From: Deltaproteobacteria bacterium
GTDB lineage: Bacteria > Desulfobacterota > Desulfobacteria > Desulfobacterales > JAFDCJ01
NCBI GenBank assembly: GCA_024277475.1
Contig: JAJRVC010000312.1
Coordinates: 1 to 23,040 of the forward strand
DNA length: 23,040 bases
Direction: 5' to 3'
Numbering within the stretch: the first letter of the stretch is position 1; the number at the start of each line of letters is the position of its first letter. Below, one piece after another: positions 15,108 to 22,403 of this stretch. The translations under genes and the position numbers were made by a program. A model generated the notes under the pieces. It was not told the origin of the DNA. It was given only the letters and a program-made list of their open reading frames with translations, and did not search any database.

Positions 15108-15265
15108 AGAATGAACTTATAACTCAATTCACAAGCCACCCCGACCTATCGGGATGAGAATTTAAAAGGTTCTACCGTTACCGCGAGGGCATGCTTGACG
15201 GGTGCAAATCTGGTCGATGCCGGCGGCTTATGAGTTGACTGTCAATTAAATCCGTAAAAACAAAA

Positions 15266-15295
15266 GGGCGGCTTCGCAATATTGCGGGGCTGCCC
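15266..15295 (+). other. Intercistronic hairpin between binding protein and permease
   Basis: GGGCGGC...CGCAAT pairs with ATTGCG...GCTGCCC as a long interrupted stem whose core CGCAATATTGCG is a perfect palindrome. There is no T-run, so it is not an ordinary terminator. Its place after the binding-protein gene fits an mRNA-stabilising or attenuating element. A smaller CCCGA-CCTA-TCGGG hairpin lies at 15140-15153. Confidence 0.4.
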
Positions 15296-15307
15296 CAACT
15301 GTAAGAT

Positions 15308-16252
15308 ATGCTCCGATATCTCGTCATAAAATTGATGACACTTCTTGTTCTGCTGTTTCTGGTTTCCATTGCAGTATTTTCCGTACTTTTTATTCTTCCC
15401 GGAGACCCTGCCCAAATTATATTGGGAATCAACGCTACACCCCAGACACTGGCCAATCTGCGGGCTGAACTGGGGCTGGATCAGTCGTTTGTCACCCAAT
15501 ACTTCCACTGGATTGGCAATTTAGTGTCCGGTCGGGGGAACTGGTCCATCAACTACGATATGTCGGTATACGATTTGATCATCAGTCGCCTGGCGGTTAC
15601 CGGACCCATGGCGTTGATGGCCATGCTTTTTGCGATCATCATTTCCCTGCCTTTGGGCATCTTCGCGGCGCGCCATCAAAACCGGCCGGGAGATGTGACC
15701 GTCATGTTTTTTACGCAATTGGGCCTTGCCACACCGGAGTTCTGGCTGGGTATTCTGCTGATCCTGCTGATGTCGGTAAAGCTGGGTCTGTTTTCAGCCG
15801 GTGGTTTTCCCGGCTGGTCAGACGATTTCTGGGGTTCGTTACAAGCATTACTGTTGCCGGCCTTCGCTTTGGGTGCCATTCGCGCCTCTATTCTGACACG
15901 TCTGACGCGTTCATCCATGTTGGAAGTATTAAGAGAAGATTATGTGCGCACCGCCAGGGCCAAAGGGCTGAAAGAGCGAACTGTAATATACGTTCACGCC
16001 CTGCGCAATGCGCTGATCCCGATCCTGACCATTCTAGGCCTGCAGCTGGGCCAGCTTCTGGCCGGAGCGATCATAATAGAAAATGTCTTTTATTTGCCGG
16101 GACTGGGCAGGCTTGTTTTCCAGGCTATCGGTCAGCGGGACCTGCCGGTTGTCAGAGATATTGTTCTATTTATGGCCATGGCAGTTGTTGTTGTTAATTT
16201 TATCGTCGATCTGGCTTATGCATCTCTGGATCCAAGGATTCGTTTGGAGTAG
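15308..16252 (+). CDS. Peptide ABC transporter permease (DppB-like)
   Basis: This is an inner-membrane permease of the BPD_transp_1 family, 314 residues, normal for DppB. The N-terminal helix 'LVIKLMTLLVLLFLVSIAVF' is followed by the DppB-typical periplasmic 'LPGDPAQIILG', several hydrophobic spans, the cytoplasmic EAA loop 'DYVRTARAKGLKERTVIYVH', and a C-terminal 'DLAYASLDPRIRLE'. It pairs with the DppC-like permease downstream. The ribosome site is weak (GTAAG). The gap to the binding-protein gene is 200 bases with hairpins, so expression may be lower than that of the receptor. Confidence 0.94.
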   Translation: MLRYLVIKLMTLLVLLFLVSIAVFSVLFILPGDPAQIILGINATPQTLANLRAELGLDQSFVTQYFHWIGNLVSGRGNWSINYDMSVYDLIISRLAVTGPMALMAMLFAIIISLPLGIFAARHQNRPGDVTVMFFTQLGLATPEFWLGILLILLMSVKLGLFSAGGFPGWSDDFWGSLQALLLPAFALGAIRASILTRLTRSSMLEVLREDYVRTARAKGLKERTVIYVHALRNALIPILTILGLQLGQLLAGAIIIENVFYLPGLGRLVFQAIGQRDLPVVRDIVLFMAMAVVVVNFIVDLAYASLDPRIRLE

Positions 16253-16355
16253 TTGCATAAATATTGCCTCCGGCTCGTGTGAAACATTAAGCCGCTTTGG
16301 CTGCCGGCAACCGGGTTCGCAAGAAACACCGCCTGGCCGGAACAGTGAATTTTTC

Positions 16356-16597
16356 GAACGTCGAACATTGAACGCCCAACGTCGAACTTCGAATATTGAT
16401 GTCGCTACGCTTTATCTATTTTAAAACAAGCGAACCGCTGAATTTCGAAGAATTGAATCACTGTGCTCTGTCTTTTTTAAATTGATCGTTGGACCCTGAG
16501 GCTCTCGACGGGCAGAATACATTATTCGACGTTGGACGTTCAATGTTCGATGTTCATCAGTTTCTTTTCCGATCAGACCGGCCGTTTTTTTGGCCAG
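16356..16597. repeat. Inverted-repeat element in the dppB-dppC gap
   Basis: Arms 16356-16386 and 16525-16555 are inverted repeats matching at 29 of 31 positions (core GAACATTGAACG/CGTTCAATGTTC), separated by 138 bases. The right arm runs on into 16558-16597, which reappears inverted at 22209-22247. The 16491-16512 piece GGACCCTGAGGCTCTCGA also occurs at 7624. The whole 16253-16659 gap is such repeat material; the open frame through it is not a gene. The gap separates two permease genes that normally abut. Confidence 0.7.
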
Positions 16598-16659
16598 AGG
16601 CGCCGCTTGTATGGGCTTACGCCGCGGAGAGAAGGTGGAATTCAGAAGGTAGAAAATGG

Positions 16660-17484
16660 ATGAATCGATTTTTCAGCAATAAAAATTTTACCGTCGGGTT
16701 TATACTGTCATCTGTTGTCGTTGTCGTTGCCCTCATCAGCCTGGCCTGGACACCGTATGATGGAAACAAGATGAATGCACGGGTCCGCCTTCAAGGTCCG
16801 TCCATACAACATCCGTTGGGCACGGACCAGTACGGGCGGGACACGCTTTCCAGGATAATGGTGGGTGCGGTGAATTCCATTATCGTGGGACTGGTGACGG
16901 TGGCTATCGGATTGAGTATCGGGGTCATGTTGGGCCTGGCCTCGGCGTACTACGGCAAACTGGTGGATGAAGCCATCATGCGGTTTTCAGATTTTTTATT
17001 TGGATTTCCCGCCGTTTTGACTGCTATTTTAATTACCTCCATTCTCGGACCTTCCATAATCAACGCCATGTTTGCCATCGGTATATTTTATATTCCGGTG
17101 TTTGCCCGCCTGACCCGGGCGGTGGCCATGACTATTTGGGAGCGCGAGTTTATCGCTGCCGCGCGCGCCAGTGGGGTGAGCGAGTGGGCTATTACCTGGC
17201 GGCACGTACTGCCGAATATTCTTTCGCCCTTGCTGATCCAGGGCACCATCCAATTTGCAGTCGCCGTTTTAGCCGAAGCCGGACTCAGTTATCTGGGCAT
17301 GGGAACTCAGCCTCCCTATGCATCCTGGGGGCGCATGTTAAATGAAGCTCAGACTTTTATGTCCCTGAACCCCTGGATGGCGATTTTTCAGGGTTTGGCC
17401 ATTGCCTGGGCGGTGCTTGGGTTCAATTTGCTGGGAGATGGACTGCGGGATACGTTGGATCCTAAGATGGTTAGAGCCAGATAG
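16660..17484 (+). CDS. Peptide ABC transporter permease (DppC-like)
   Basis: This is the second inner-membrane permease, 274 residues from the ATG at 16660. The frame is open to 16489, but that stretch translates the dispersed repeat. A weak AAGGT site precedes the ATG, and the N-terminus 'NRFFSNKNFTVGFILSSVVVV' is a normal DppC start. Landmarks are 'HPLGTDQYGRDTLSRIMVGA', several transmembrane spans, the EAA loop 'EFIAAARASGVSEWAITWRHVLPN', 'AEAGLSYLGMGTQPPYASWG' and 'DGLRDTLDPK'. It forms the translocation pore with the DppB-like protein. Confidence 0.94.
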   Translation: MNRFFSNKNFTVGFILSSVVVVVALISLAWTPYDGNKMNARVRLQGPSIQHPLGTDQYGRDTLSRIMVGAVNSIIVGLVTVAIGLSIGVMLGLASAYYGKLVDEAIMRFSDFLFGFPAVLTAILITSILGPSIINAMFAIGIFYIPVFARLTRAVAMTIWEREFIAAARASGVSEWAITWRHVLPNILSPLLIQGTIQFAVAVLAEAGLSYLGMGTQPPYASWGRMLNEAQTFMSLNPWMAIFQGLAIAWAVLGFNLLGDGLRDTLDPKMVRAR

Positions 17485-17509
17485 TTTTCATCTGGAAATG
17501 GCTCTTTTT
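17473..17509 (+). terminator. Weak candidate terminator at the end of dppC
   Basis: AGAGCCA (17473-17479) pairs with TGGCTCT (17499-17505), with an alternative inner CCAGAT/ATCTGG pairing, followed by five Ts. The left arm lies inside the stop region of the permease gene. The loop is long, so termination may be partial. It divides the binding protein/permeases from the M20 peptidase and ATPases. Confidence 0.4.
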
Positions 17510-17601
17510 CCGATGGGCGGCGTTCCCCGCAGATTTTGCCCATCAAAAAAATTGCTCATTTCTACATTGAAAACTCAGATAAAAAGTATTGAGTAAAAAA
17601 T

Positions 17602-18888
17602 ATGATTTTTTCAGATATTATTGATAATGTTCTGAAGCATATTGATGCTGATGAACTCATCGGACTGACTTCTGATTTAGTGAAGATCAATTCCGTCTGG
17701 GATCCTGCGGCCGGGACCAGTGAGCAGCCGGCGGCGGATTATGTTTTAAAGTGGGCCCGGGAGCAGGAATTTGAGGTGAAACAGGAAGAGGTCGCCCCCG
17801 GCAGACCCAATGTTATTGTCACCTGGTCCGTGGGTCCTGCAAAGCGAACTCTTATGTTTGAAGGACACACCGATGTTGTGACGCCGGGGGACATCTCCGC
17901 GTGGCGTTATGATCTCTTCGGTGCTGAAATCGTGGGACGGCGCATGTATGGTCGCGGAACCAACGACACCAAAGGTAACCTGGCGGCAATGCTTACTGCC
18001 ATGGCGGCGTTGAAACGGTCCGGTGTCAAACTCGCCGGAACCATCATCGGCGGTGTCCTGTGCGACGAAGAGGATCAAATGCTGGGGGTCAGGAATTTTA
18101 TCGACCGGGGACATGCCGACGCGATTACCGGAGCCATTATCTGTGAGCCCCAGGATGGCTTGATCTGTACCAGTCAGAAGGGCGCTTTGAGGGCACAGTT
18201 TACCATTACGGGTCGTATGAGCCATGGTGCCATGCCTCTATCGGGTCTGAACACCGCTCCGGCAGTGGTAAAACTGATAAACGGTTTGCATGACCTGGAA
18301 CTGGAGGCAGTGGAGCGTTCGGGCCGGGATGAACACCTGGGTTGGCCCAGTTTCACGCCGACGGTTATTCAGGCCCCAGCCGGCGGTGCACCCCAGCTAA
18401 ATGTCATGCCCGGCGAAGCCCGGGTGCTGGTTGATATCCGAACTATACCGGGTCAATCCCATCCGGACATCAAATCCAAACTAAGCGTCCTGGCCGCAAA
18501 AATTGAAAGTCAAACTCGCACGGATTATGAAGATTACGACCGGCTGCTAAACCTGGAACGAAATCCTGATCTTAGCGTTGCCATGGAAATTCTTACCGAT
18601 CGTCCCTGTACCTTGACGGATCGTAAAGATCCGGTGGTTACCGCAGCCGACTGGGCCACCCGACGGATAAACCAGGTTGAACCAACCTATGCCGGCGTTC
18701 CCGGGGCCACGGATGGAACTTTTTTATGGGCGTTAAAGAACATTCCCATCGTAACCATGGGTGCCGGTGACCGTCAGGTGCCCCATCAGGTGGACGAGTG
18801 GGTCGACCTGGATCAGCTTATTGAAACCGCCAAAATTTATGCCTTGACAGCGCTTTATTATTTAAGACCGAATCGATCGGAGAAGTGA
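17602..18888 (+). CDS. M20-family metallopeptidase (ArgE/DapE/ACY1-like)
   Basis: This is a zinc-dependent exo- or dipeptidase/deacylase of family M20, 428 residues. Metal ligands and catalytic residues are visible: His89 and Asp91 in 'EGHTDVV', Asp122 in 'GRGTNDTKG', Glu156-Glu157 in 'CDEED', and a late His in 'QVPHQVDEW'. A dimerisation/lid domain lies between, with 'GRMSHGAMP'. Family members hydrolyse N-acyl amino acids, succinyl-DAP, or dipeptides including beta-Ala-His; the substrate is not decidable here. It lies inside a Dpp-type importer block next to a P1 peptidase, so peptide or acyl-amino-acid breakdown is likely. The start at 17602 has little ribosome site, so a nearby alternative is possible. 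Confidence 0.9.
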   Translation: MIFSDIIDNVLKHIDADELIGLTSDLVKINSVWDPAAGTSEQPAADYVLKWAREQEFEVKQEEVAPGRPNVIVTWSVGPAKRTLMFEGHTDVVTPGDISAWRYDLFGAEIVGRRMYGRGTNDTKGNLAAMLTAMAALKRSGVKLAGTIIGGVLCDEEDQMLGVRNFIDRGHADAITGAIICEPQDGLICTSQKGALRAQFTITGRMSHGAMPLSGLNTAPAVVKLINGLHDLELEAVERSGRDEHLGWPSFTPTVIQAPAGGAPQLNVMPGEARVLVDIRTIPGQSHPDIKSKLSVLAAKIESQTRTDYEDYDRLLNLERNPDLSVAMEILTDRPCTLTDRKDPVVTAADWATRRINQVEPTYAGVPGATDGTFLWALKNIPIVTMGAGDRQVPHQVDEWVDLDQLIETAKIYALTALYYLRPNRSEK

Positions 18889-18954
18889 GTCAATACTCTA
18901 ACCTTGAAAAGGGATTTGAAGCTACCACAAGGCAATCCCTATAAATACTTTTTC

Positions 18955-19017
18955 TTACCGCAAGACGTAAAGAACGCAGAGGAAAAAGTACTCTGCGTTC
19001 TTTGCGTCTGCGGTGAA
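18955..19017. repeat. Long near-perfect inverted repeat (hairpin)
   Basis: A 27-base arm ending AAAGAACGCAGAG (18955-18981) pairs with a 27-base arm starting CTCTGCGTTCTTT (18991-19017) around a 9-base loop. The pairing has one G-U wobble and one or two bulges. The sequence resembles the 'ACCGCAGACGCAAAGAACGCAGAG' dispersed repeats of many bacteria. It sits 40 bases before the first ATPase gene with no T-run. A short relative of this style (CACTAAGAGGCCAAG) precedes aspS at 10801. Confidence 0.75.
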
Positions 19018-19056
19018 AATTATAAAAAATGCGGAAATGATAAATATTAGCAGAAC

Positions 19057-19884
19057 ATGAATGACCAACTACTGGAAATAGAAAATCTCTCAGTCCACTT
19101 CCATACCCCCGAAGGTGTCGCCCGGGCGGTGGATGGTATCAGTTTCCATCTGGCTGCCGGAGAAACCATCGGTCTGGTGGGTGAATCGGGTTGCGGTAAG
19201 AGCGTTACTTCGTTGAGCATCCTGGGCTTGATCCCTTCACCCCCGGGCCGGATTGAGTCGGGGAAGATCATGTTTAGCCGTCAAAATTTGCTGGATCTTG
19301 ACCCTGAAAGTCTTCGAAAAATCCGTGGCCGACAAATTTCGATGATATTTAAGGAACCGATGACCTCACTTAACCCGGTACTGCCCATCGGCCGTCAGGT
19401 CGCTGAACCGTTGATGGTGCACCAGGGCCTGAGTAAAACCGAGGCATTTGAAAAGGCTGCAAACTGGTTGGATAGTGTCAAAATTCCAGCTGCCGCAAAG
19501 CGGCTGAATGATTATCCACACCAGCTTTCCGGCGGGATGCGTCAGCGGGTAATGATCGCTATGGCTATGGTCTGCGGTCCGAAATTATTGATTGCCGACG
19601 AACCCACCACCGCGCTGGATGTCACTATTCAAGCTCAGATCCTGTCTTTGATGAACCGGCTTAAAGATGAGTTGGCGATGTCTCTGCTGCTGATTACCCA
19701 CGACCTGGGTGTGGTTGCTCAGATGGCCAAGAGGGTGGTCGTCATGTATGCCGGCCAGGTCGTCGAAGAGGCGAGCGTCATCGACATATTCGACCGGCCG
19801 TTTCATCCTTACACCCGGGGGCTTCTCAAATCGATACCCCAGGCAGGCGGTCGATTCAAAAACCGGCTCAAACGATTGAGCTAA
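19057..19884 (+). CDS. Peptide ABC transporter ATPase (DppD-like), truncated by an in-frame TAA
   Basis: This is the first ATPase of the Dpp/Opp importer. The 275-residue product has a complete nucleotide-binding domain: Walker A GESGCGKS at 42-49, signature LSGG at 157-160, Walker B 'LLIADEPTTALD', and H-loop 'LITHD'. It also has the start of the family's C-terminal region, 'HPYTRGLLKSIPQ'. It ends at TAA after 'RLKRLS', exactly where homologues continue with 'IPG.VP'. Normal DppD/OppD length is about 320-340. The same frame stays open for 59 more codons beyond the TAA and encodes the missing cysteine-rich tail (next entry). So this is a nonsense-interrupted gene, a sequence error, or a readthrough case. 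ATP hydrolysis motifs survive, so partial function is possible. Confidence 0.9.
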   Translation: MNDQLLEIENLSVHFHTPEGVARAVDGISFHLAAGETIGLVGESGCGKSVTSLSILGLIPSPPGRIESGKIMFSRQNLLDLDPESLRKIRGRQISMIFKEPMTSLNPVLPIGRQVAEPLMVHQGLSKTEAFEKAANWLDSVKIPAAAKRLNDYPHQLSGGMRQRVMIAMAMVCGPKLLIADEPTTALDVTIQAQILSLMNRLKDELAMSLLLITHDLGVVAQMAKRVVVMYAGQVVEEASVIDIFDRPFHPYTRGLLKSIPQAGGRFKNRLKRLS

Positions 19885-20064
19885 ATACCGGGAACCGTGC
19901 CACGGCTGACGGATATTGTCATCGGCTGCAAATTTGCCGAACGCTGTCGGCAGGCTTTTGATCTTTGCCGGGAGCGACAACCGGACCTGTGGCGGATACA
20001 CGAAGGCCACCGGGCCCGCTGCTGGCTAAAAGAACATCCTGAACGCAGGAGGGACAATGTCTGA
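19885..20064 (+). pseudogene. Severed C-terminal domain of the DppD-like ATPase
   Basis: In the same frame, directly after the TAA, 59 codons read IPGTVPRLTDIVIGCKFAER and on through 'CRQAFDLCRERQP' to 'GHRARCWLKEHPER', then TGA at 20062. This is the standard oligopeptide/dipeptide-transporter C-terminal domain with its four cysteines. It overlaps the next gene's ATG by 8 bases, the usual coupling of such ATPase pairs. It has no start of its own. Its intactness implies that the stop is very recent, erroneous, or read through. Confidence 0.8.
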
Positions 20065-21052
20065 CTTCGCTTTGTTGAACATTGTCGATCTGGTCAAACA
20101 CTTCCCCCTGGGTGGCGGCATCTTAGCCAAGCCCCAAAGCTGGGTTAAAGCTGTTGACGGCGTCTCGTTTGCCGTATCCCGCGGTGAAAGCTTCGGTTTG
20201 GTGGGAGAATCCGGCTGCGGTAAAACGACTCTCGGCAGATTGATCCTTCGGTTGATCGAACCCACCAGCGGTCGCATTGAATTTGACGGGCAAAATATTG
20301 GTTCTCTGAACGCCACTGAAATGAAGCCCCTGCGACGACGGATACAAATCATTTTCCAGGACCCTTATTCCAGCCTTGATCCGCGCATGAAAATCGATGC
20401 CATCGTTACCGAGCCGTTGCGGGCTATCCAGTCCTTGACACGCTATGAGCGCCGGGAAACAGCGGCGGAGCTTCTGGAAAAAGTGGGACTTCGCAAGGAC
20501 GATTTGAACAAATATCCCCATGAATTTTCCGGCGGCCAGCGACAGAGAATCGGCATTGCGCGTTCCTTGTGCGTGCGCCCCGAGTTGATCGTAGCCGATG
20601 AACCGGTCAGCGCCCTTGACGTCTCTATCCAGGCCCAGGTTATTAATTTATTGGATGACCTGAAAGAAGAATTCAATCTATCTTATGTTTTCATCTCCCA
20701 TGATCTGAGCGTCGTCGAACATATTTGCGATCGGATTGCCGTGATGTATCTGGGCACAATTGTCGAGCTCGCCACAACCGAGGATTTCTCCATATCTCCC
20801 CGTCATCCGTATACCCGGGCGTTGTTGCTGGCGGTGCCTTTACCGGATCCGCACCGCAAGACGGAACCCTTCTCTATCGAAGGCGATGTCCCCAGCCCCA
20901 TTGATCCACCAGCGGGTTGTACCTTCCATCCCAGGTGTCCATACAGGTTTGATCGATGTTCACAACAAAAACCGCCCCTGGCCGAAGCTGCCGATGGTCA
21001 TTTTGTGGCCTGCTGGCTAAATCGGGGCCAAGGACTTGGGAATGACGAATGA
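20057..21052 (+). CDS. Peptide ABC transporter ATPase (DppF/OppF-like)
   Basis: This is the second ATPase of the importer, 331 residues and complete. Walker A is GESGCGKTT, the Q-loop 'IIFQDPYSSLDPRM', the signature 'FSGGQRQRIGIARSL', Walker B 'LIVADEPVSALD', and the H-loop 'FISHDLS'. The C-terminal family domain 'GDVPSPIDPPAGCTFHPRCP ...' retains its cysteines, in contrast to the preceding ATPase. An AGGAGGG site supports the start. It would heterodimerise with the DppD-like ATPase under the two permeases. Confidence 0.95.
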   Translation: MSDFALLNIVDLVKHFPLGGGILAKPQSWVKAVDGVSFAVSRGESFGLVGESGCGKTTLGRLILRLIEPTSGRIEFDGQNIGSLNATEMKPLRRRIQIIFQDPYSSLDPRMKIDAIVTEPLRAIQSLTRYERRETAAELLEKVGLRKDDLNKYPHEFSGGQRQRIGIARSLCVRPELIVADEPVSALDVSIQAQVINLLDDLKEEFNLSYVFISHDLSVVEHICDRIAVMYLGTIVELATTEDFSISPRHPYTRALLLAVPLPDPHRKTEPFSIEGDVPSPIDPPAGCTFHPRCPYRFDRCSQQKPPLAEAADGHFVACWLNRGQGLGNDE

Positions 21053-21263
21053 CGAATTAATGAAGTCGCTACGCTCCGACAATGGATAGTTTTTGAAATT
21101 GATTATTGAATCCCGTCGATCGAACCAGGCGTTCTGAGGCGGAAAACTCTCAACGGGAAGGATTTTCTCAATAGTTAAGTCGCAGACGATTCAATACAAA
21201 ATGGATAATTCCATAATTATTCATTCGACATCCGACACTCGTCATTCAAAAGGGGGTATACAA
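21053..21263. repeat. Repeat-derived intergenic stretch before panE
   Basis: It contains ATGACGAATGACGA near 21043-21057, GTCGCTACGCT at 21065 (also at 16401), and CATTCGACATCCGACACTCG near 21222, related to the TTCGACATTC material at 22330. No gene is supported. The open frame into panE is translation of this repeat. Confidence 0.4.
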
Positions 21264-22184
21264 ATGAAAATAGCCGTAGTGGGCGCAGGCGCCATGGGAA
21301 GCCTCTTTGGAGCCATGCTGGCCGAAGCCGGAAATGAAGTCTGGCTGTACGATGTGTGGCTTGAACATGTGCAAGCCATAAATCAGGATGGGCTTCGAAT
21401 TGAACGGGAGGGCAAAATCCGCACGGTTGAAATCAGGGCAACCGCCGATTTGCAGCAGATTGGGCAGGCTGAGCTGGTCATTATATTTGTAAAATCATCC
21501 CGGACGAAATTGGCGGCGAAAACCGCGTTAAACCTCGCCGGTTCCGACGGCTCAGTGATGACTTTGCAAAACGGAATGGGTAATGCCGATGTCATTGCCG
21601 AATTTTTCGAACCGGAACGGATACTGGCCGGAACGACTTCCCATGGGGCCACCATGCTCGGTCCGGGAAGTATCCGGCATGCCGGCTCCGGACCGACAAC
21701 CATCGGCACATGGTCTCAAACGGAAGGTGGGCTGCAACGCGCAGGGCAGTTTGCCGAATTTTTCAACCGGGCGGGAATCAAAACCGAATCCACGGCAGAT
21801 GTGCGCAGTGTGGTTTGGAACAAGCTTCTGATCAATATCGGCATTAACGCCATCACTGCCTTGACCCAGATTAAAAACGGTCAGGTCCTTAATTTGGAGA
21901 TTACGCGGGAACTCAGCCGGAATGCCGTTGTGGAAGCCTTGAACGTCGCACGGGCCGCGGATATCAAGGTTCAAGATGACGCGGTAGATCGCGTATTCAA
22001 AGTGGCCGAAGCCACCGCCCTCAATCGGTCATCCATGGGACAGGATGTGGACAGCCGCCGGCAGACAGAAATTGCCGCCATCAACGGGTTTATTGTGCGC
22101 GAAGCAAAACGGCTCGGTCTGGAGGCGCCGGTAAATTTTACCTTGACGGCACTGGTACAGACATTGGAATATCATTACAGCTGA
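21264..22184 (+). CDS. panE: 2-dehydropantoate 2-reductase (ketopantoate reductase)
   Basis: This cytosolic NADPH-dependent enzyme reduces 2-dehydropantoate to pantoate in pantothenate/CoA synthesis. Its 306 residues fit the family. It has the Rossmann motif GAGAMGS at the N-terminus, 'VKSSRT' and 'LQNGMGNADVI' in the cofactor domain, the catalytic-lysine region 'VVWNKLLINIGINAITAL', and C-terminal 'SSMGQDVDSRRQTEIAAING' with the substrate-binding residues. The ATG at 21264 follows AGGGGG by 7 bases; earlier in-frame codons are repeat. panB follows 220 bases downstream, which supports a pantoate-forming pair. PanE-like proteins can also reduce other 2-oxoacids, but the panB neighbour makes the named role likely. 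Confidence 0.92.
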   Translation: MKIAVVGAGAMGSLFGAMLAEAGNEVWLYDVWLEHVQAINQDGLRIEREGKIRTVEIRATADLQQIGQAELVIIFVKSSRTKLAAKTALNLAGSDGSVMTLQNGMGNADVIAEFFEPERILAGTTSHGATMLGPGSIRHAGSGPTTIGTWSQTEGGLQRAGQFAEFFNRAGIKTESTADVRSVVWNKLLINIGINAITALTQIKNGQVLNLEITRELSRNAVVEALNVARAADIKVQDDAVDRVFKVAEATALNRSSMGQDVDSRRQTEIAAINGFIVREAKRLGLEAPVNFTLTALVQTLEYHYS

Positions 22185-22208
22185 GGTTTCAGTGTTCAGC
22201 CCAACCGC

Positions 22209-22274
22209 CAGCCAAAAAAACAGCCGGTCAAATCGAAAAAGAAACTGTCGAACGTCGAACATCGAACGTTGAAT
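22209..22274 (-). repeat. Inverted copy of the dppB-dppC gap repeat
   Basis: The CAGCCAAAAAAACAGCCGG stretch (22209-22247) is a close reverse complement of 16558-16597, and 22248-22274 (TCGAACGTCGAACATCGAAC) continues into the same arm motif as 16525-16555. A further TTCGA-rich stretch follows at 22324-22362. It lies in the panE-panB gap. Confidence 0.7.
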
Positions 22275-22403
22275 GAATGTATTCTGTCTGTTTTAAAAAA
22301 GATATAGCGAAGCGTTCCCACCTTTCGAAATTCGACATTCATGATTCGATATTCGATATTATCTTTAAATCCACATAGCATGTCATATAAAGGAGAAATT
22401 ACT

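Noticed and set aside
16489..16659. N-terminal extension of the DppC-like permease (FDVGRSMFDVHQFLF...)
   Set aside because: It is translation of the dispersed repeat also found at 22.2 kb; the permease's normal N-terminus starts at 16660.
17512..17544. GATGGGC...GCCCATC hairpin after dppC
   Set aside because: It is followed by As, not Ts, on the + strand and has no T-run downstream on the - strand, so it is not supported as a terminator.
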